DNA of 55,139 bases from the NCBI GenBank assembly GCA_029860075.1, contig JAOUBX010000023.1, positions 1 to 55,139 of the forward strand, read 5' to 3'. The position numbers were made by a program, and so were the translations under genes. Below, piece after piece: positions 37,838 through 46,132 of this stretch; position 1 is the stretch's first letter, and each line of letters opens with the position of its first letter. This stretch comes from Deltaproteobacteria bacterium. Its GTDB lineage: Bacteria > Desulfobacterota > JADFVX01. The notes below the pieces were generated by a model that saw only the letters and a list, made by a program, of their open reading frames with translations, did no database searches and had not been told where the DNA came from.

Positions 37838-38340
37838 TGATCTCTCCCGCAAATATCAAAATAGCGTTTAACAAGCTCTTCGATTTTTTTAGGCTTTTCT
37901 CCGGGTACGCTTCTCACATCAATGGCTACACCGGCATCGATCAATTCCCGAATGTCCCTCACATCGTCATCATCAAGGGCAATACTGGCCGTTACCTGCC
38001 GTCTGCCCGCCATATAATTAACATTACCAAGGTTCACCGAAGAACACTTCAACCCTTTTTTGCAGGCGCTGCCGGCATCATGAGGCGAAGAAAAAATAAG
38101 CATTATCCTTTCACTGTCAAAGAGACCGCTCTCAAGATCGGCTACCGCTTCATCAACGGTCTCAATCTTCAGCTTTATTTCTTCAGGAACGGCCATTTCC
38201 ATAACCTTCTTCTGAATGGGATTGGCAACGACCTTATCATCGGCGACAATAACCATACTTGTCCCCGTATGAGGTATCCAGCCCTCAAGGACCTGCCCGT
38301 GAATAAGCCGGCTATCGATGCGGGCTAATACAATTGCCAC
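37834..38340 (-). CDS. PTS mannose-family IIB component
   Basis: The 168-residue product has the EIIB signature ARIDSRLIHGQVLEGWIP with phospho-acceptor H14, and the LGNVNY and R(S/D)VPGEKP segments of the family. It passes phosphate from IIA to the sugar at the membrane. The start is GTG at 38340 with AAAGGA upstream. A 110-bp gap separates it from IIA, which is odd in this tight cluster and holds a possible small ORF. Confidence 0.95.
   Translation of the reverse strand: MAIVLARIDSRLIHGQVLEGWIPHTGTSMVIVADDKVVANPIQKKVMEMAVPEEIKLKIETVDEAVADLESGLFDSERIMLIFSSPHDAGSACKKGLKCSSVNLGNVNYMAGRRQVTASIALDDDDVRDIRELIDAGVAIDVRSVPGEKPKKIEELVKRYFDICGRDH
37844..37848 (-). promoter_or_regulatory. ribosome-binding site for the TTG start of IIC
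   Basis: GGGAG on the minus strand ends 6 nt before the TTG at 37837 and lies inside the end of the IIB gene. Confidence 0.6.
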
Positions 38341-38343
38341 GAT

Positions 38344-38454
38344 CTATCCTTTGACTCTCCAGATAATTTTTTTGATATCAATTGCCTGTCCTGCCTTGCG
38401 AGGAAAGCCTTCATTCACTTCCTCAAATACTATCCACCCCGTCTCGCTTTTTAT
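38344..38454 (-). CDS. possible 36-codon ORF between PTS IIA and IIB
   Basis: A frame open from the IIA stop to TAG at 38344 encodes a protein-like sequence, ETGWIVFEEVNEGFPRKAG then QAIDIKKIIWRVKG. It fills the only sizeable gap inside the cluster and ends 3 bp before the IIB GTG. The SD-like GGGGAGGG precedes ATA at 38454, which overlaps the IIA stop (ATAA) as an ATGA junction would. ATA is a very rare start; a GTG at codon 13 is the other choice. It could be a short protein, a sequence error in a start codon, or chance. Confidence 0.35.
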   Translation of the reverse strand: MKSETGWIVFEEVNEGFPRKAGQAIDIKKIIWRVKG

Positions 38455-38855
38455 GCCCTCCCCTTAAGCAGTTCACCTGCAATGGAGATATTTTCACGGC
38501 CATAGGACCTGATGAGCTTGGCCATATCTTCCAAGTTTAAGTTTCCTCTTACGTTTGATAATTTTACCAGCATGGGGAGGCTGACCCCTGTTACAACCTC
38601 CACTTTCTTTTCTTCGAGAAAAGAAATACTTAAATTAGACGGTGTTCCACCGAAAAGGTCAGTAAGAATAAGAACGCCTTTCCCTTTATCAACACTTTTA
38701 ATGGCAGAGGATATTTCTTCCCTGGCATCCTCCTGGGAAAGGGATTGCAATATGGGAACGCCCTTTATTCCTTCAATTTTGCCGACAATCATCTCTGCCG
38801 TACTGATCAATTCGGCAGCAAGATTACCATGGGTGACAACTACAAAACCTATCAT
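38451..38855 (-). CDS. PTS mannose-family IIA component
   Basis: The 134-residue product has phospho-acceptor H9 in GFVVVTHGN and the ILTDLFGGTPSN motif typical of EIIA-Man. It receives phosphate from HPr and passes it to IIB. The ATG lies 11 bp after rapZ, in the same unit. The chain length is normal for a stand-alone EIIA domain. Confidence 0.95.
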   Translation of the reverse strand: MIGFVVVTHGNLAAELISTAEMIVGKIEGIKGVPILQSLSQEDAREEISSAIKSVDKGKGVLILTDLFGGTPSNLSISFLEEKKVEVVTGVSLPMLVKLSNVRGNLNLEDMAKLIRSYGRENISIAGELLKGRA

Positions 38856-38866
38856 AAAAACTCCCT

Positions 38867-39730
38867 TTAAAGGTGATGTCTGTCTTTATCTCTGTGAGTA
38901 ATCTTCAGGGTATAATCGCCATCCCTGAAATCAAGACCCAAGCGTTCGATGATAGCAACGGATCGATGCCTTCCGCCGGTACAACCGACGGCAATGGTCA
39001 GATATTTCTTTCCTTCTTTCATATATTGCGGAATGAGGAAGTCAAGAAGAGCGGCAAAGCGCACCATAAAAGCCTTCCCCTTTTCCGACGTAAGCACATA
39101 ATCAGAAACAACTTTTTCTTCACCCGTTAAATCTTTCATGCTTTCTATAAAGTTCGGGTTGGGAAGAAACCTGGCATCCATAATTATATCGGCCTCATAA
39201 AGTATACCGTATTTGAATCCGAAAGAGGCAAGATTGAGTACCATATTCTCGGAAGAGGCAAGGTCCGTCACATGATCAACGATGATTCTTTTCAACTGGT
39301 GAACGTTACAGGTTGAGGTGTCAACTATCTTGCTGGCTTCATTTTTTAAAGACGCCAGCAAAGGCCTCTCTTTTTTTATCCCCTCAAGCACCCGTCCTGA
39401 CGGCGCCAGGGGATGAAGCCTCCTCGTTTCACTAAATCGCTTGACCAGGACGTCATCTTCCGATTCGAGATATATGACGGACAGGTCATGGCCCTCTTCT
39501 CTCAGCTGGGCCAGAACAGCGGGAAAGTCTTTTAAAAATTCTCCACCTCTTATATCGACACCGAGACCAATCTTGTTGGCTTCGGCTGATTCTTCACAAA
39601 GTTCGGCAAACTTTGGCATAAGAGTAACGGGCAAATTATCGACACAATAAAATCCGAGGTCCTCCAGGGCCTTGATTGCCGTACTTTTCCCTGACCCTGA
39701 GAGCCCCGTTATGACAACAATTCTGGCCAA
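38867..39730 (-). CDS. rapZ: RNase adapter protein RapZ (YvcJ family)
   Basis: The 287-residue product has the Walker A GLSGSGKST (residues 9-17), the GFYCVDNLP motif and the C-terminal VGCTGGRHRSV motif. In E. coli RapZ binds a small RNA and guides its cleavage in control of amino-sugar synthesis; in other bacteria the role is less clear. The start is TTG at 39730, required to include the Walker A strand. GGTAAGG lies just upstream. It is downstream of hprK with 11 bp. Confidence 0.93.
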   Translation of the reverse strand: MARIVVITGLSGSGKSTAIKALEDLGFYCVDNLPVTLMPKFAELCEESAEANKIGLGVDIRGGEFLKDFPAVLAQLREEGHDLSVIYLESEDDVLVKRFSETRRLHPLAPSGRVLEGIKKERPLLASLKNEASKIVDTSTCNVHQLKRIIVDHVTDLASSENMVLNLASFGFKYGILYEADIIMDARFLPNPNFIESMKDLTGEEKVVSDYVLTSEKGKAFMVRFAALLDFLIPQYMKEGKKYLTIAVGCTGGRHRSVAIIERLGLDFRDGDYTLKITHRDKDRHHL

Positions 39731-39741
39731 GCGCCTTACCT

Positions 39742-40674
39742 CTATTTATTTAATATCTCTTCTTTAAGACTCTTTTCGAATTCGAGAGTCGGATTGCGCC
39801 CCATAATTCTTAAAATATGATTCCTGGCAGCCACTTCAATAATGGTTGTCATGTTTCTGCCCGAGGAAACAGGAAGGGTAACATTGGGAAGTTCTACATC
39901 AAGAATACCGTATGTCTCCTGATCAAAGCCCAGCCGTTCATATTCGCGGTTTGATTCCCACTTCACAAGCTGGACAACCATATCGATCTGTTTTTCAACC
40001 CTGACGGCCGTATTCCCAAAAATATCCTTGATGTTAATTATACCGAGGCCCCTTATTTCCATATGATAGCGAATCAGGTCAGGGCTGCTGCCGATAATAA
40101 TATTGGGCGGTCTTTTAGTTACTACGACCATGTCATCGGCAACAAGCCGATGCCCTTTGGCAATAAGGTCAAGAGCGCATTCACTTTTGCCAACACCGCT
40201 TTTTCCGCGAATCAGCATACCGATTCCCAGCACATCGACAAGTACGCCATGGATACTGGTCGTTTCTGTGAGTCTCTCTTCCAGCAGGTTTAGTATATTG
40301 GTCGTAAATTTATCGGTAGGTAAAGAGGTTCTAAGAAGCGGCGTGCCTGTCTTTTCAGCGAGCATAATAAGTTCTTCCAGAGGTTCGAGGCCAAAGGTTA
40401 TAACAAAACAGCAGACCTTGAGGGCAAAGAGACATTCCACAGGGGCCTGTCGCCCCCCCCTGGGAAGGCTCTCCAGGTAAGACATCTCTGTATTACCCAA
40501 CACCTGAATTCTGTCGCCATGAAGATGATCGGTGAAACCGGAAAGAGCCAGGCCCGGCTTTTGAACCTTGGGGGAGGATATCTCATTTTCAAGACCCTTC
40601 GAGCCTGCCAAAATCTCAAGCCTGAGGTCATATCGCTTATCCTCAAGAAGCTCTTTTACAGTAAAACCGCTCAT
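39742..40674 (-). CDS. hprK: HPr kinase/phosphorylase
   Basis: The 310-residue product has the N-terminal domain, Walker A GKSGVGKS (157-164), conserved H142 in SIHGVLVDVLG, and the family signature EIRGLGIINIKDIFG. It phosphorylates or dephosphorylates the Ser of HPr (S47 here). Together with HPr, RapZ, EIIA and PtsN it forms a regulatory PTS set. ATG start. The gap to ptsN is 66 bp. Confidence 0.96.
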   Translation of the reverse strand: MSGFTVKELLEDKRYDLRLEILAGSKGLENEISSPKVQKPGLALSGFTDHLHGDRIQVLGNTEMSYLESLPRGGRQAPVECLFALKVCCFVITFGLEPLEELIMLAEKTGTPLLRTSLPTDKFTTNILNLLEERLTETTSIHGVLVDVLGIGMLIRGKSGVGKSECALDLIAKGHRLVADDMVVVTKRPPNIIIGSSPDLIRYHMEIRGLGIINIKDIFGNTAVRVEKQIDMVVQLVKWESNREYERLGFDQETYGILDVELPNVTLPVSSGRNMTTIIEVAARNHILRIMGRNPTLEFEKSLKEEILNK

Positions 40675-40740
40675 AAAAGGGAATTAATCCGCTCTGAAGA
40701 ACCATGATGTCACCATCAGATCTTCAGCCGGATATCTCTG

Positions 40741-41202
40741 TTAATATTTTGAATCCTCATCGGCAAAGGCCCTGTAAAGTTCCTCTCTTGACTTTGCCTC
40801 CATCAAACCCATTCTGAAATTGGGCTCTTTCATTAACCTGGAAATTCTTGCCAGTGCTTTAAGGTGTGCGCCTGTTGAGTTTTCAGGAGCTATAAGAAGA
40901 AAAAAAAGATGGGTTTTCTTGCCATCCATGGAATCAAAGTCGACACCTTCGGAACTTCTTGCAAAAACAGCAATAACCTCATCGATATTGCCGACTTTTC
41001 CATGGGGAATGGCTACGCCGTCACCGATGCCTGTACTCCCGAGCTTCTCTCTCTCCAGAAGTACATCCATCAAGGTATCGAACTGCAAGCGCTCGTCATG
41101 TTTGACGGCGATCCTTGACATCTCTTCTATGGCTTCTTTTTTAGCGCTTGCCTTCAGCTCAGCAATGATCAGTTCTTCCTTTAAGATATCAAGAATCTTC
41201 AT
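40741..41202 (-). CDS. ptsN: PTS IIA-like nitrogen regulatory protein PtsN
   Basis: The 153-residue product has phospho-acceptor H67 in DGVAIPHGKV and the IAPENSTGAHLKALARIS segment of EIIA-Ntr. It has no transport partner; it regulates potassium and nitrogen processes through its phosphorylation state. The ATG follows GAGGG with no spacing. It lies 14 bp after hpf. Confidence 0.95.
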   Translation of the reverse strand: MKILDILKEELIIAELKASAKKEAIEEMSRIAVKHDERLQFDTLMDVLLEREKLGSTGIGDGVAIPHGKVGNIDEVIAVFARSSEGVDFDSMDGKKTHLFFLLIAPENSTGAHLKALARISRLMKEPNFRMGLMEAKSREELYRAFADEDSKY

Positions 41203-41216
41203 CCCTCAAAGCAGCC

Positions 41217-41762
41217 TCAGGTGTTTTTGGGCTCTATAAGGCCGTAGTTTCCGTCTTTCCTTCTATAAACGACACTTATATTATTGGTTGAAGCATTGGT
41301 ATAAACAAAAAAGTCCCTGTGCAGGAGATCAAGCTGCATAATCGCCTCATCAACAGACATGGGCTTTGCAAAATAGTTTTCCATTTTGATAACGGCCGGT
41401 GCTTCTTCCACTTCCATGCTCTCCGAAGAATAAACCGTCTCCTCAAGAGCTGCGCTGGCTTGATTGTTGCGGGGCTTGTGTCTCTTGATACGCTCCTTAT
41501 GCCTTCTGAGTTGTCTTTCAATCTTGTCCATCACATTGTCAATAGAAGAATACATGTCTTCCGTCGCATCGGTGGCAGCCACGGCAATGCCGTTAACGAT
41601 AAGATTAACCTCTGCAATATGTCTGAATTTTTCAACGGAGAGCACAACATTGGCATCGACGGGGTTATCGAGATACTTTTTAATTTTGCCCACCTTATCT
41701 TCCGCATAAGATCTGATGGCGTCTGTTGGTTCCAAATGTTTGAATGTAACGGAAACCTGCAT
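41217..41762 (-). CDS. hpf: ribosome hibernation promoting factor, long form
   Basis: The 181-residue product has the S30AE domain (about 1-100, HIAEVNLIVNGIAVAATD) and the C-terminal dimer domain (KMENYFAKPMSVDEAIMQLDLL), so it is the long form that can form 100S ribosomes alone. A strong AGGAGGAA precedes the ATG. In many relatives rpoN lies just upstream; here the next gene is divergent gltX, so rpoN is absent from this place. Confidence 0.95.
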   Translation of the reverse strand: MQVSVTFKHLEPTDAIRSYAEDKVGKIKKYLDNPVDANVVLSVEKFRHIAEVNLIVNGIAVAATDATEDMYSSIDNVMDKIERQLRRHKERIKRHKPRNNQASAALEETVYSSESMEVEEAPAVIKMENYFAKPMSVDEAIMQLDLLHRDFFVYTNASTNNISVVYRRKDGNYGLIEPKNT

Positions 41763-42017
41763 TGTAGAATTCCTCCTGAGTATGTTAACTTCTATTCAAA
41801 AACTAACAAATAGTTCACCCCCTGTCAATCAAATTGTGCCTGCCGAAAGGGAGTGAAAAAGAGGAATCATGCCTTTAAAATGCGCAGTAAAAGCAGCTTT
41901 TTTTCCGGCCCGCAAGCTTAAACATTGACCATTTATGCTTATTCTGCTAGCCTTGGCTAAATCGCCGCAGGCAAAAAGTTAACAGGTACTGAATAATAAT
42001 TTAAGAGGTTTCTATTA

Positions 42018-43415
42018 ATGTCAGAAGTAAAAACAAGGTTCGCACCCAGCCCGACAGGCTATCTCCACATAGGAGGCGTCAGGACGGCGCTTTTCAACTG
42101 GCTCTTTGCCAGACACCATGGCGGAAAATTTGTCTTGAGGATAGAGGATACGGACCTTGAACGCTCTACCCGGGAATCGGTAGAGGCCATACTGGATGGA
42201 ATGCAATGGCTGGGACTTGACTGGGATGAGGGACCTTATTACCAGTCTGAGCGCGGGGAGATATACAGGGAGTACATTGACAAGCTCCTTGAGGAAGGTA
42301 AAGCCTATCGCTGCTACTGCTCGCAGGAAACCTTAAAGGCAAAAAGAGACGCAGCCATGAAGGCGGGGAAAAAGCCCAAATACGACGGGACCTGCCGGGA
42401 ACTTAAGGAAACTCCCACCGGAAAAAACTTCACCATCAGGTTCAGGGCACCCCGGGAAGGAACAACCCTCGTCGATGATATGATCAAGGGAAAGGTCTTC
42501 TTTGAGAACAGCGAGCTTGACGACCTGATTATTGCCAGAAGTGACGGCAGCCCAACCTATAACTTTGTCGTTGTCATTGACGACGCAAGCATGGGAATAA
42601 GCCATATCATCAGGGGAGATGACCATCTTAATAACACACCAAGGCAGATACTGCTTTATAATGCGCTCGGCCATAAGCCACCCCGCTTCGGACATGTTCC
42701 GCTAATCCTTGGCGAAGATAAAAAGCGGCTCAGCAAGCGTCACGGAGCGACCTCGGTCATGGCCTACAAAGAAATGGGTTACCTTCCCCATGCCCTGGTA
42801 AATTATCTGGCAAGGCTGGGATGGTCCCATGGTGACCAGGAAATATTCTCCATCGATGAACTTGTCAGCTATTTTAACACCCGCCAGATAGGTAAATCTG
42901 CCGGTATCTTCAATGCTGAAAAACTGCTCTGGCTCAATGCGCACTATATAAGAGATAGGTCAATCCATGATCTTGCGGACATGACAAGACCTGTCCTGGA
43001 GGCAAGTAAGATAAATCTTGCCGGAGGACCTGAATTGACCCGTGTTATGGGCCTTCTTCAGGACAGGGCCAGGACAATAACAGAACTGGCCCACATGGCC
43101 CGTGTCTATTACGCTGATGAGGTGGAAATGGACGAAAAGGCGGCGGCGAAATTTCTGACAAAAGAAAGCGCTGCCATATTAAATGAAGTTGCCCGGGAAA
43201 TAGAGGATATGGAAACCTTCAGTCTGGAAGAAATAGAATCCTTATTTAAAACCTTTATTGATAAAAAAGGACTGAAGATGAAAAACGTGGGCCCTCCCGT
43301 GAGAGTGGCCTTAACAGGAGTCACGTCAAGTCCGGGTATTTTTGAAATTATTGAATTGCTCGGGCAGGAAAAAGCGGCTAAACGAATAAAAAAGGCGGCA
43401 GCTTCGATAGCTTAA
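42018..43415 (+). CDS. gltX: glutamyl-tRNA synthetase
   Basis: The 465-residue product has the HIGH-type motif HIGG (17-20) in [15 protein letters not shown] and the KMSKS-type motif KRLSKRHG (about 236). It charges tRNA with glutamate. AGAGG precedes the ATG. It cannot be told from sequence alone whether it also charges tRNA-Gln. It is divergent from hpf across 255 bp. Confidence 0.97.
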   Translation: MSEVKTRFAPSPTGYLHIGGVRTALFNWLFARHHGGKFVLRIEDTDLERSTRESVEAILDGMQWLGLDWDEGPYYQSERGEIYREYIDKLLEEGKAYRCYCSQETLKAKRDAAMKAGKKPKYDGTCRELKETPTGKNFTIRFRAPREGTTLVDDMIKGKVFFENSELDDLIIARSDGSPTYNFVVVIDDASMGISHIIRGDDHLNNTPRQILLYNALGHKPPRFGHVPLILGEDKKRLSKRHGATSVMAYKEMGYLPHALVNYLARLGWSHGDQEIFSIDELVSYFNTRQIGKSAGIFNAEKLLWLNAHYIRDRSIHDLADMTRPVLEASKINLAGGPELTRVMGLLQDRARTITELAHMARVYYADEVEMDEKAAAKFLTKESAAILNEVAREIEDMETFSLEEIESLFKTFIDKKGLKMKNVGPPVRVALTGVTSSPGIFEIIELLGQEKAAKRIKKAAASIA

Positions 43416-43474
43416 GGGCACACCATTATTCTGTTGTCAGCTTTTTGATAAAATGCAACCAGGCCGGTGCCGGG

Positions 43475-44056
43475 TTAAAGGTCAAAGGGGAGATCGATAT
43501 ACCTGAGGTCATGCCTGTGGGTACCGATGGACTTTCTGTCTTCGAAGTTAAACTCCAGTGAATGGACGAAGGGACTCTTTGGGTTGTGGCACTTTTTTAC
43601 GCAAACATTATTTTCTGCTGAAGGCATGGTAAGGCCGCCTTTTTCAATATAGTCAGCCCTTTTATAGGTTCCCCTCTTTTTAAGCATCATCCGGGCATAA
43701 ATACTGCCCGGGCCGTGACACATTTCACATTGGACACCGGTAAAACCAGGTGTTTCCTCTATGGAAGAAAAGCCACCGGGCTTTTTGTAGCCTGTAACAT
43801 GACAGGGGAGGCAAGAGTCTTCTTTGCTGTAGTCATGTTCAGGATCGAGACCGGCCTTCGTCTTGGCCTCTTTTCTGACTCCGGGCTTTAAAAGCTCATA
43901 GGCCCTGGACATTTTTGTTCCATCCCATGAGTTATAATGAGGCAGGTGGCAAATTCGGCACTCTTCAACACCAATGTAGACCGCCTCTTCAGCAAAGGTC
44001 ACAACAGGCAGGATTGTCACCAAAAGCGCCGGTAATAGACGAAGGGAAATAATCAA
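43475..44056 (-). CDS. periplasmic multihaem cytochrome c
   Basis: About 190 residues with a signal peptide (LLPALLVTILPVVTFA) and haem motifs CRICH, CLPCH and CEMCH, plus CVKKCH, which has three residues between cysteines instead of two. Conserved distal histidines and the YIGVEECRICHLPHYNSW opening resemble the cytochrome c554 group of anaerobic respiration. The TTG at 44056 is the only start in frame. The sequence ATG followed by eight A lies just upstream but one base out of frame, and one extra A would give a normal signal peptide (MKKKINISGYLLIIS). Confidence 0.8.
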   Translation of the reverse strand: MIISLRLLPALLVTILPVVTFAEEAVYIGVEECRICHLPHYNSWDGTKMSRAYELLKPGVRKEAKTKAGLDPEHDYSKEDSCLPCHVTGYKKPGGFSSIEETPGFTGVQCEMCHGPGSIYARMMLKKRGTYKRADYIEKGGLTMPSAENNVCVKKCHNPKSPFVHSLEFNFEDRKSIGTHRHDLRYIDLPFDL

Positions 44057-44262
44057 TAGGTACCCGCTTATGTTAATTTTTTTTCATTGGGAAAGTATTT
44101 TTATTAACATTTAACAGATATCCTTGTCAAGCTTATAAAATCCCCGACCATCAAGATCAATCGAAAACAGCTTATCTGATTAACTTTTTTTAAAACCCGG
44201 GAAAAGTAGCCTGCAACCACTATTTGGTTGTCTCATTTGTTCCTTCACTTTATTATAGCTTT

Positions 44263-44931
44263 ATGATTCCTGTTAAAGACGACAATCCGACCCGGTCATT
44301 CCCTTTTTTTACGATTAGCATTATTGCCCTGAATATACTTATATTTATTTACCAGATTTCACTGGGCAGGGATACAGATAAGTTCATCCTGCAAATGGCC
44401 CTTATCCCCTATGAAATTATTCATTTCACCAAAATACATTCCCTTTCAGCCATTCCACCGCCGGCAACCTTTTTCACATCCATATTTACTCATGCCAACC
44501 TTCTTCACCTTGGAGGCAACATGCTCTATCTCTGGATTTTCGGAAATAATATTGAAGATGCGCTGGGACACGTTAGATTTCTGGTATTCTATTTTACCTG
44601 TGGCATACTGGCAACTGCCTGCCATATTGCCATCGATCCAAACTCAACAGTTCCCCTCGTCGGGGCAAGCGGCGCCATTGCAGGCGTACTGGGCGCCTAC
44701 CTCCTCATCTATCCGCGGGCCGGTGTGCATACGCTTGTCTTTATCGTATTTTTTATCAGAATTATCAGACTCCCGGCCGCCTTCGTCCTCTCCCTCTGGT
44801 TTATTATCCAGCTTGTTAACTCAGGAATCCCGGGCGGAGGCGTTGCATGGTTTGCCCATATAGGAGGATTTGTGGGGGGATTTATCCTCGTGAAACCATT
44901 TATGCGGAAAAAGAAAAGAAAAAGAAAGTAA
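44263..44931 (+). CDS. rhomboid family intramembrane serine protease
   Basis: 222 residues with six membrane helices. The catalytic pair is S136 in GASGAIAG and H199 in WFAHIGG; N86 in HLGGNMLYLW also matches the family. It cleaves membrane proteins within the bilayer, substrates unknown. The ATG at 44263 begins with the family-typical IPVKDDNPT, so a longer TTG-initiated reading (44224) is rejected. It is divergent from the cytochrome gene. Confidence 0.9.
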   Translation: MIPVKDDNPTRSFPFFTISIIALNILIFIYQISLGRDTDKFILQMALIPYEIIHFTKIHSLSAIPPPATFFTSIFTHANLLHLGGNMLYLWIFGNNIEDALGHVRFLVFYFTCGILATACHIAIDPNSTVPLVGASGAIAGVLGAYLLIYPRAGVHTLVFIVFFIRIIRLPAAFVLSLWFIIQLVNSGIPGGGVAWFAHIGGFVGGFILVKPFMRKKKRKRK

Positions 44932-44998
44932 CCTGAAAAGCTTCATCTTGTCCGCACATTATCAATCACATAGAAAACATCTCCTCTTTGAGGACAAC

Positions 44999-46132
44999 TT
45001 ATTTGGGAATGGAAAAAGAGATGGTCGTCCCTTTGTTCACTTTACTCTCTCCCCATATTTTTCCCTTATGGGCCCCTATTATCTTTTTGCAAATAGCAAG
45101 ACCGAGACCGGCCCCTCTTTTTTGATTTCCCTTCACCTGGTAAAACTCGTCAAAAATACTTTCAATATGTTTTGAAGGGATTCCGCAGCCTGTATCCTTC
45201 ACCGAGGCCACCATGCAATCACCTTCTTCTTTGAAGGAAACGGTTATCGTCCCCTTTTCAGGTGTAAATTTTACGGCATTGCCGATAAGGTTGATCATGA
45301 CCTGCCTGATCCGTCCTCTGGAAAAATTAATACAGGTCCCGCCATTTTTGATATCTGTCTCCAGGTTAATGTCATGTTTCTTCAGCAGGGGTTCCGTATC
45401 ACCGACAGCCTCGTGAATTACCTGGGACAAGCTCCCTTCTTCCATGTGCAAGTCAATATCGCCGGATTCAATCATATTTAAATCGAGCATATCGTTTACT
45501 ATTTCAGTCATACTTTTTGTCATATCAATGGTGCTGTCAAGGTTGGTGGCTGAATCATCTATCCCTTTTACCTCGAGTTCAGACTTTATGAGTTCCAGGC
45601 CACAGGTAATAACGGTTAAAGGCGTTCTTAATTCATGAACCGCCTTGGAAAGGAAGTTGGTTTTAAGCTTATCCAGTTCCCTTAGCTTATCATTAGCCTT
45701 TTTCAACTCTTCATTCTGACGTTTTATCTGAATTTGGGCCTCACGTTTTTCTCTCATGAGACGGGCCCTTTCAACTGACCTCTGGACGATCATCTTCATG
45801 AGATCATATTCGACAGGCTTCTGGATAAAATCCCAGGCGCCCAGTTTCATGGCCCTCACTACCAGATCTACCGTGCCGTAGCCACTGGCAATAATCATTC
45901 CCACATCGATGCCCCGGTCATTAATCTCGTTGATAAGCCACATTCCGTCCCGCTTGGGCATAACAAGATCGATAATGGCAATGTCATAGGGAGACTTGAT
46001 GAGCGAATTCAAACCTTCTTCACCATTTTCCGCAGTCTCGGCAGTAAAGCCATCCATGACGAGCATTTTTTTAAGACTGTTCCTTAACCTCTCTTCATCA
46101 TCAACAATAAGAACTCTGCCCTGCTCAACCAT
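44999..46132 (-). CDS. REC-domain histidine kinase (receiver at N-terminus)
   Basis: 377 residues. A receiver (1-118: VLIVDDEE, phospho-acceptor D55, FIQKP) is followed by a coiled linker (120-160), a HisKA box with H166 (KAVHELRTPL) and an ATPase domain (GNAVKFTP, VKDTGCGIP, GAGLGLAICKK). It has no membrane segment and no sensor other than the receiver, so it can take phosphate from the upstream kinase and relay a further signal. The ATG at 46132 has AGGAGG with 6-nt spacing and overlaps the upstream stop by 8 bp. A DNA-binding output is absent. Confidence 0.9.
   Translation of the reverse strand: MVEQGRVLIVDDEERLRNSLKKMLVMDGFTAETAENGEEGLNSLIKSPYDIAIIDLVMPKRDGMWLINEINDRGIDVGMIIASGYGTVDLVVRAMKLGAWDFIQKPVEYDLMKMIVQRSVERARLMREKREAQIQIKRQNEELKKANDKLRELDKLKTNFLSKAVHELRTPLTVITCGLELIKSELEVKGIDDSATNLDSTIDMTKSMTEIVNDMLDLNMIESGDIDLHMEEGSLSQVIHEAVGDTEPLLKKHDINLETDIKNGGTCINFSRGRIRQVMINLIGNAVKFTPEKGTITVSFKEEGDCMVASVKDTGCGIPSKHIESIFDEFYQVKGNQKRGAGLGLAICKKIIGAHKGKIWGESKVNKGTTISFSIPK

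Noticed and set aside
41782-41809. TTGTTA/TAACAT promoter for hpf
   Set aside because: Its start site would fall inside the ribosome-binding site, leaving no usable leader.
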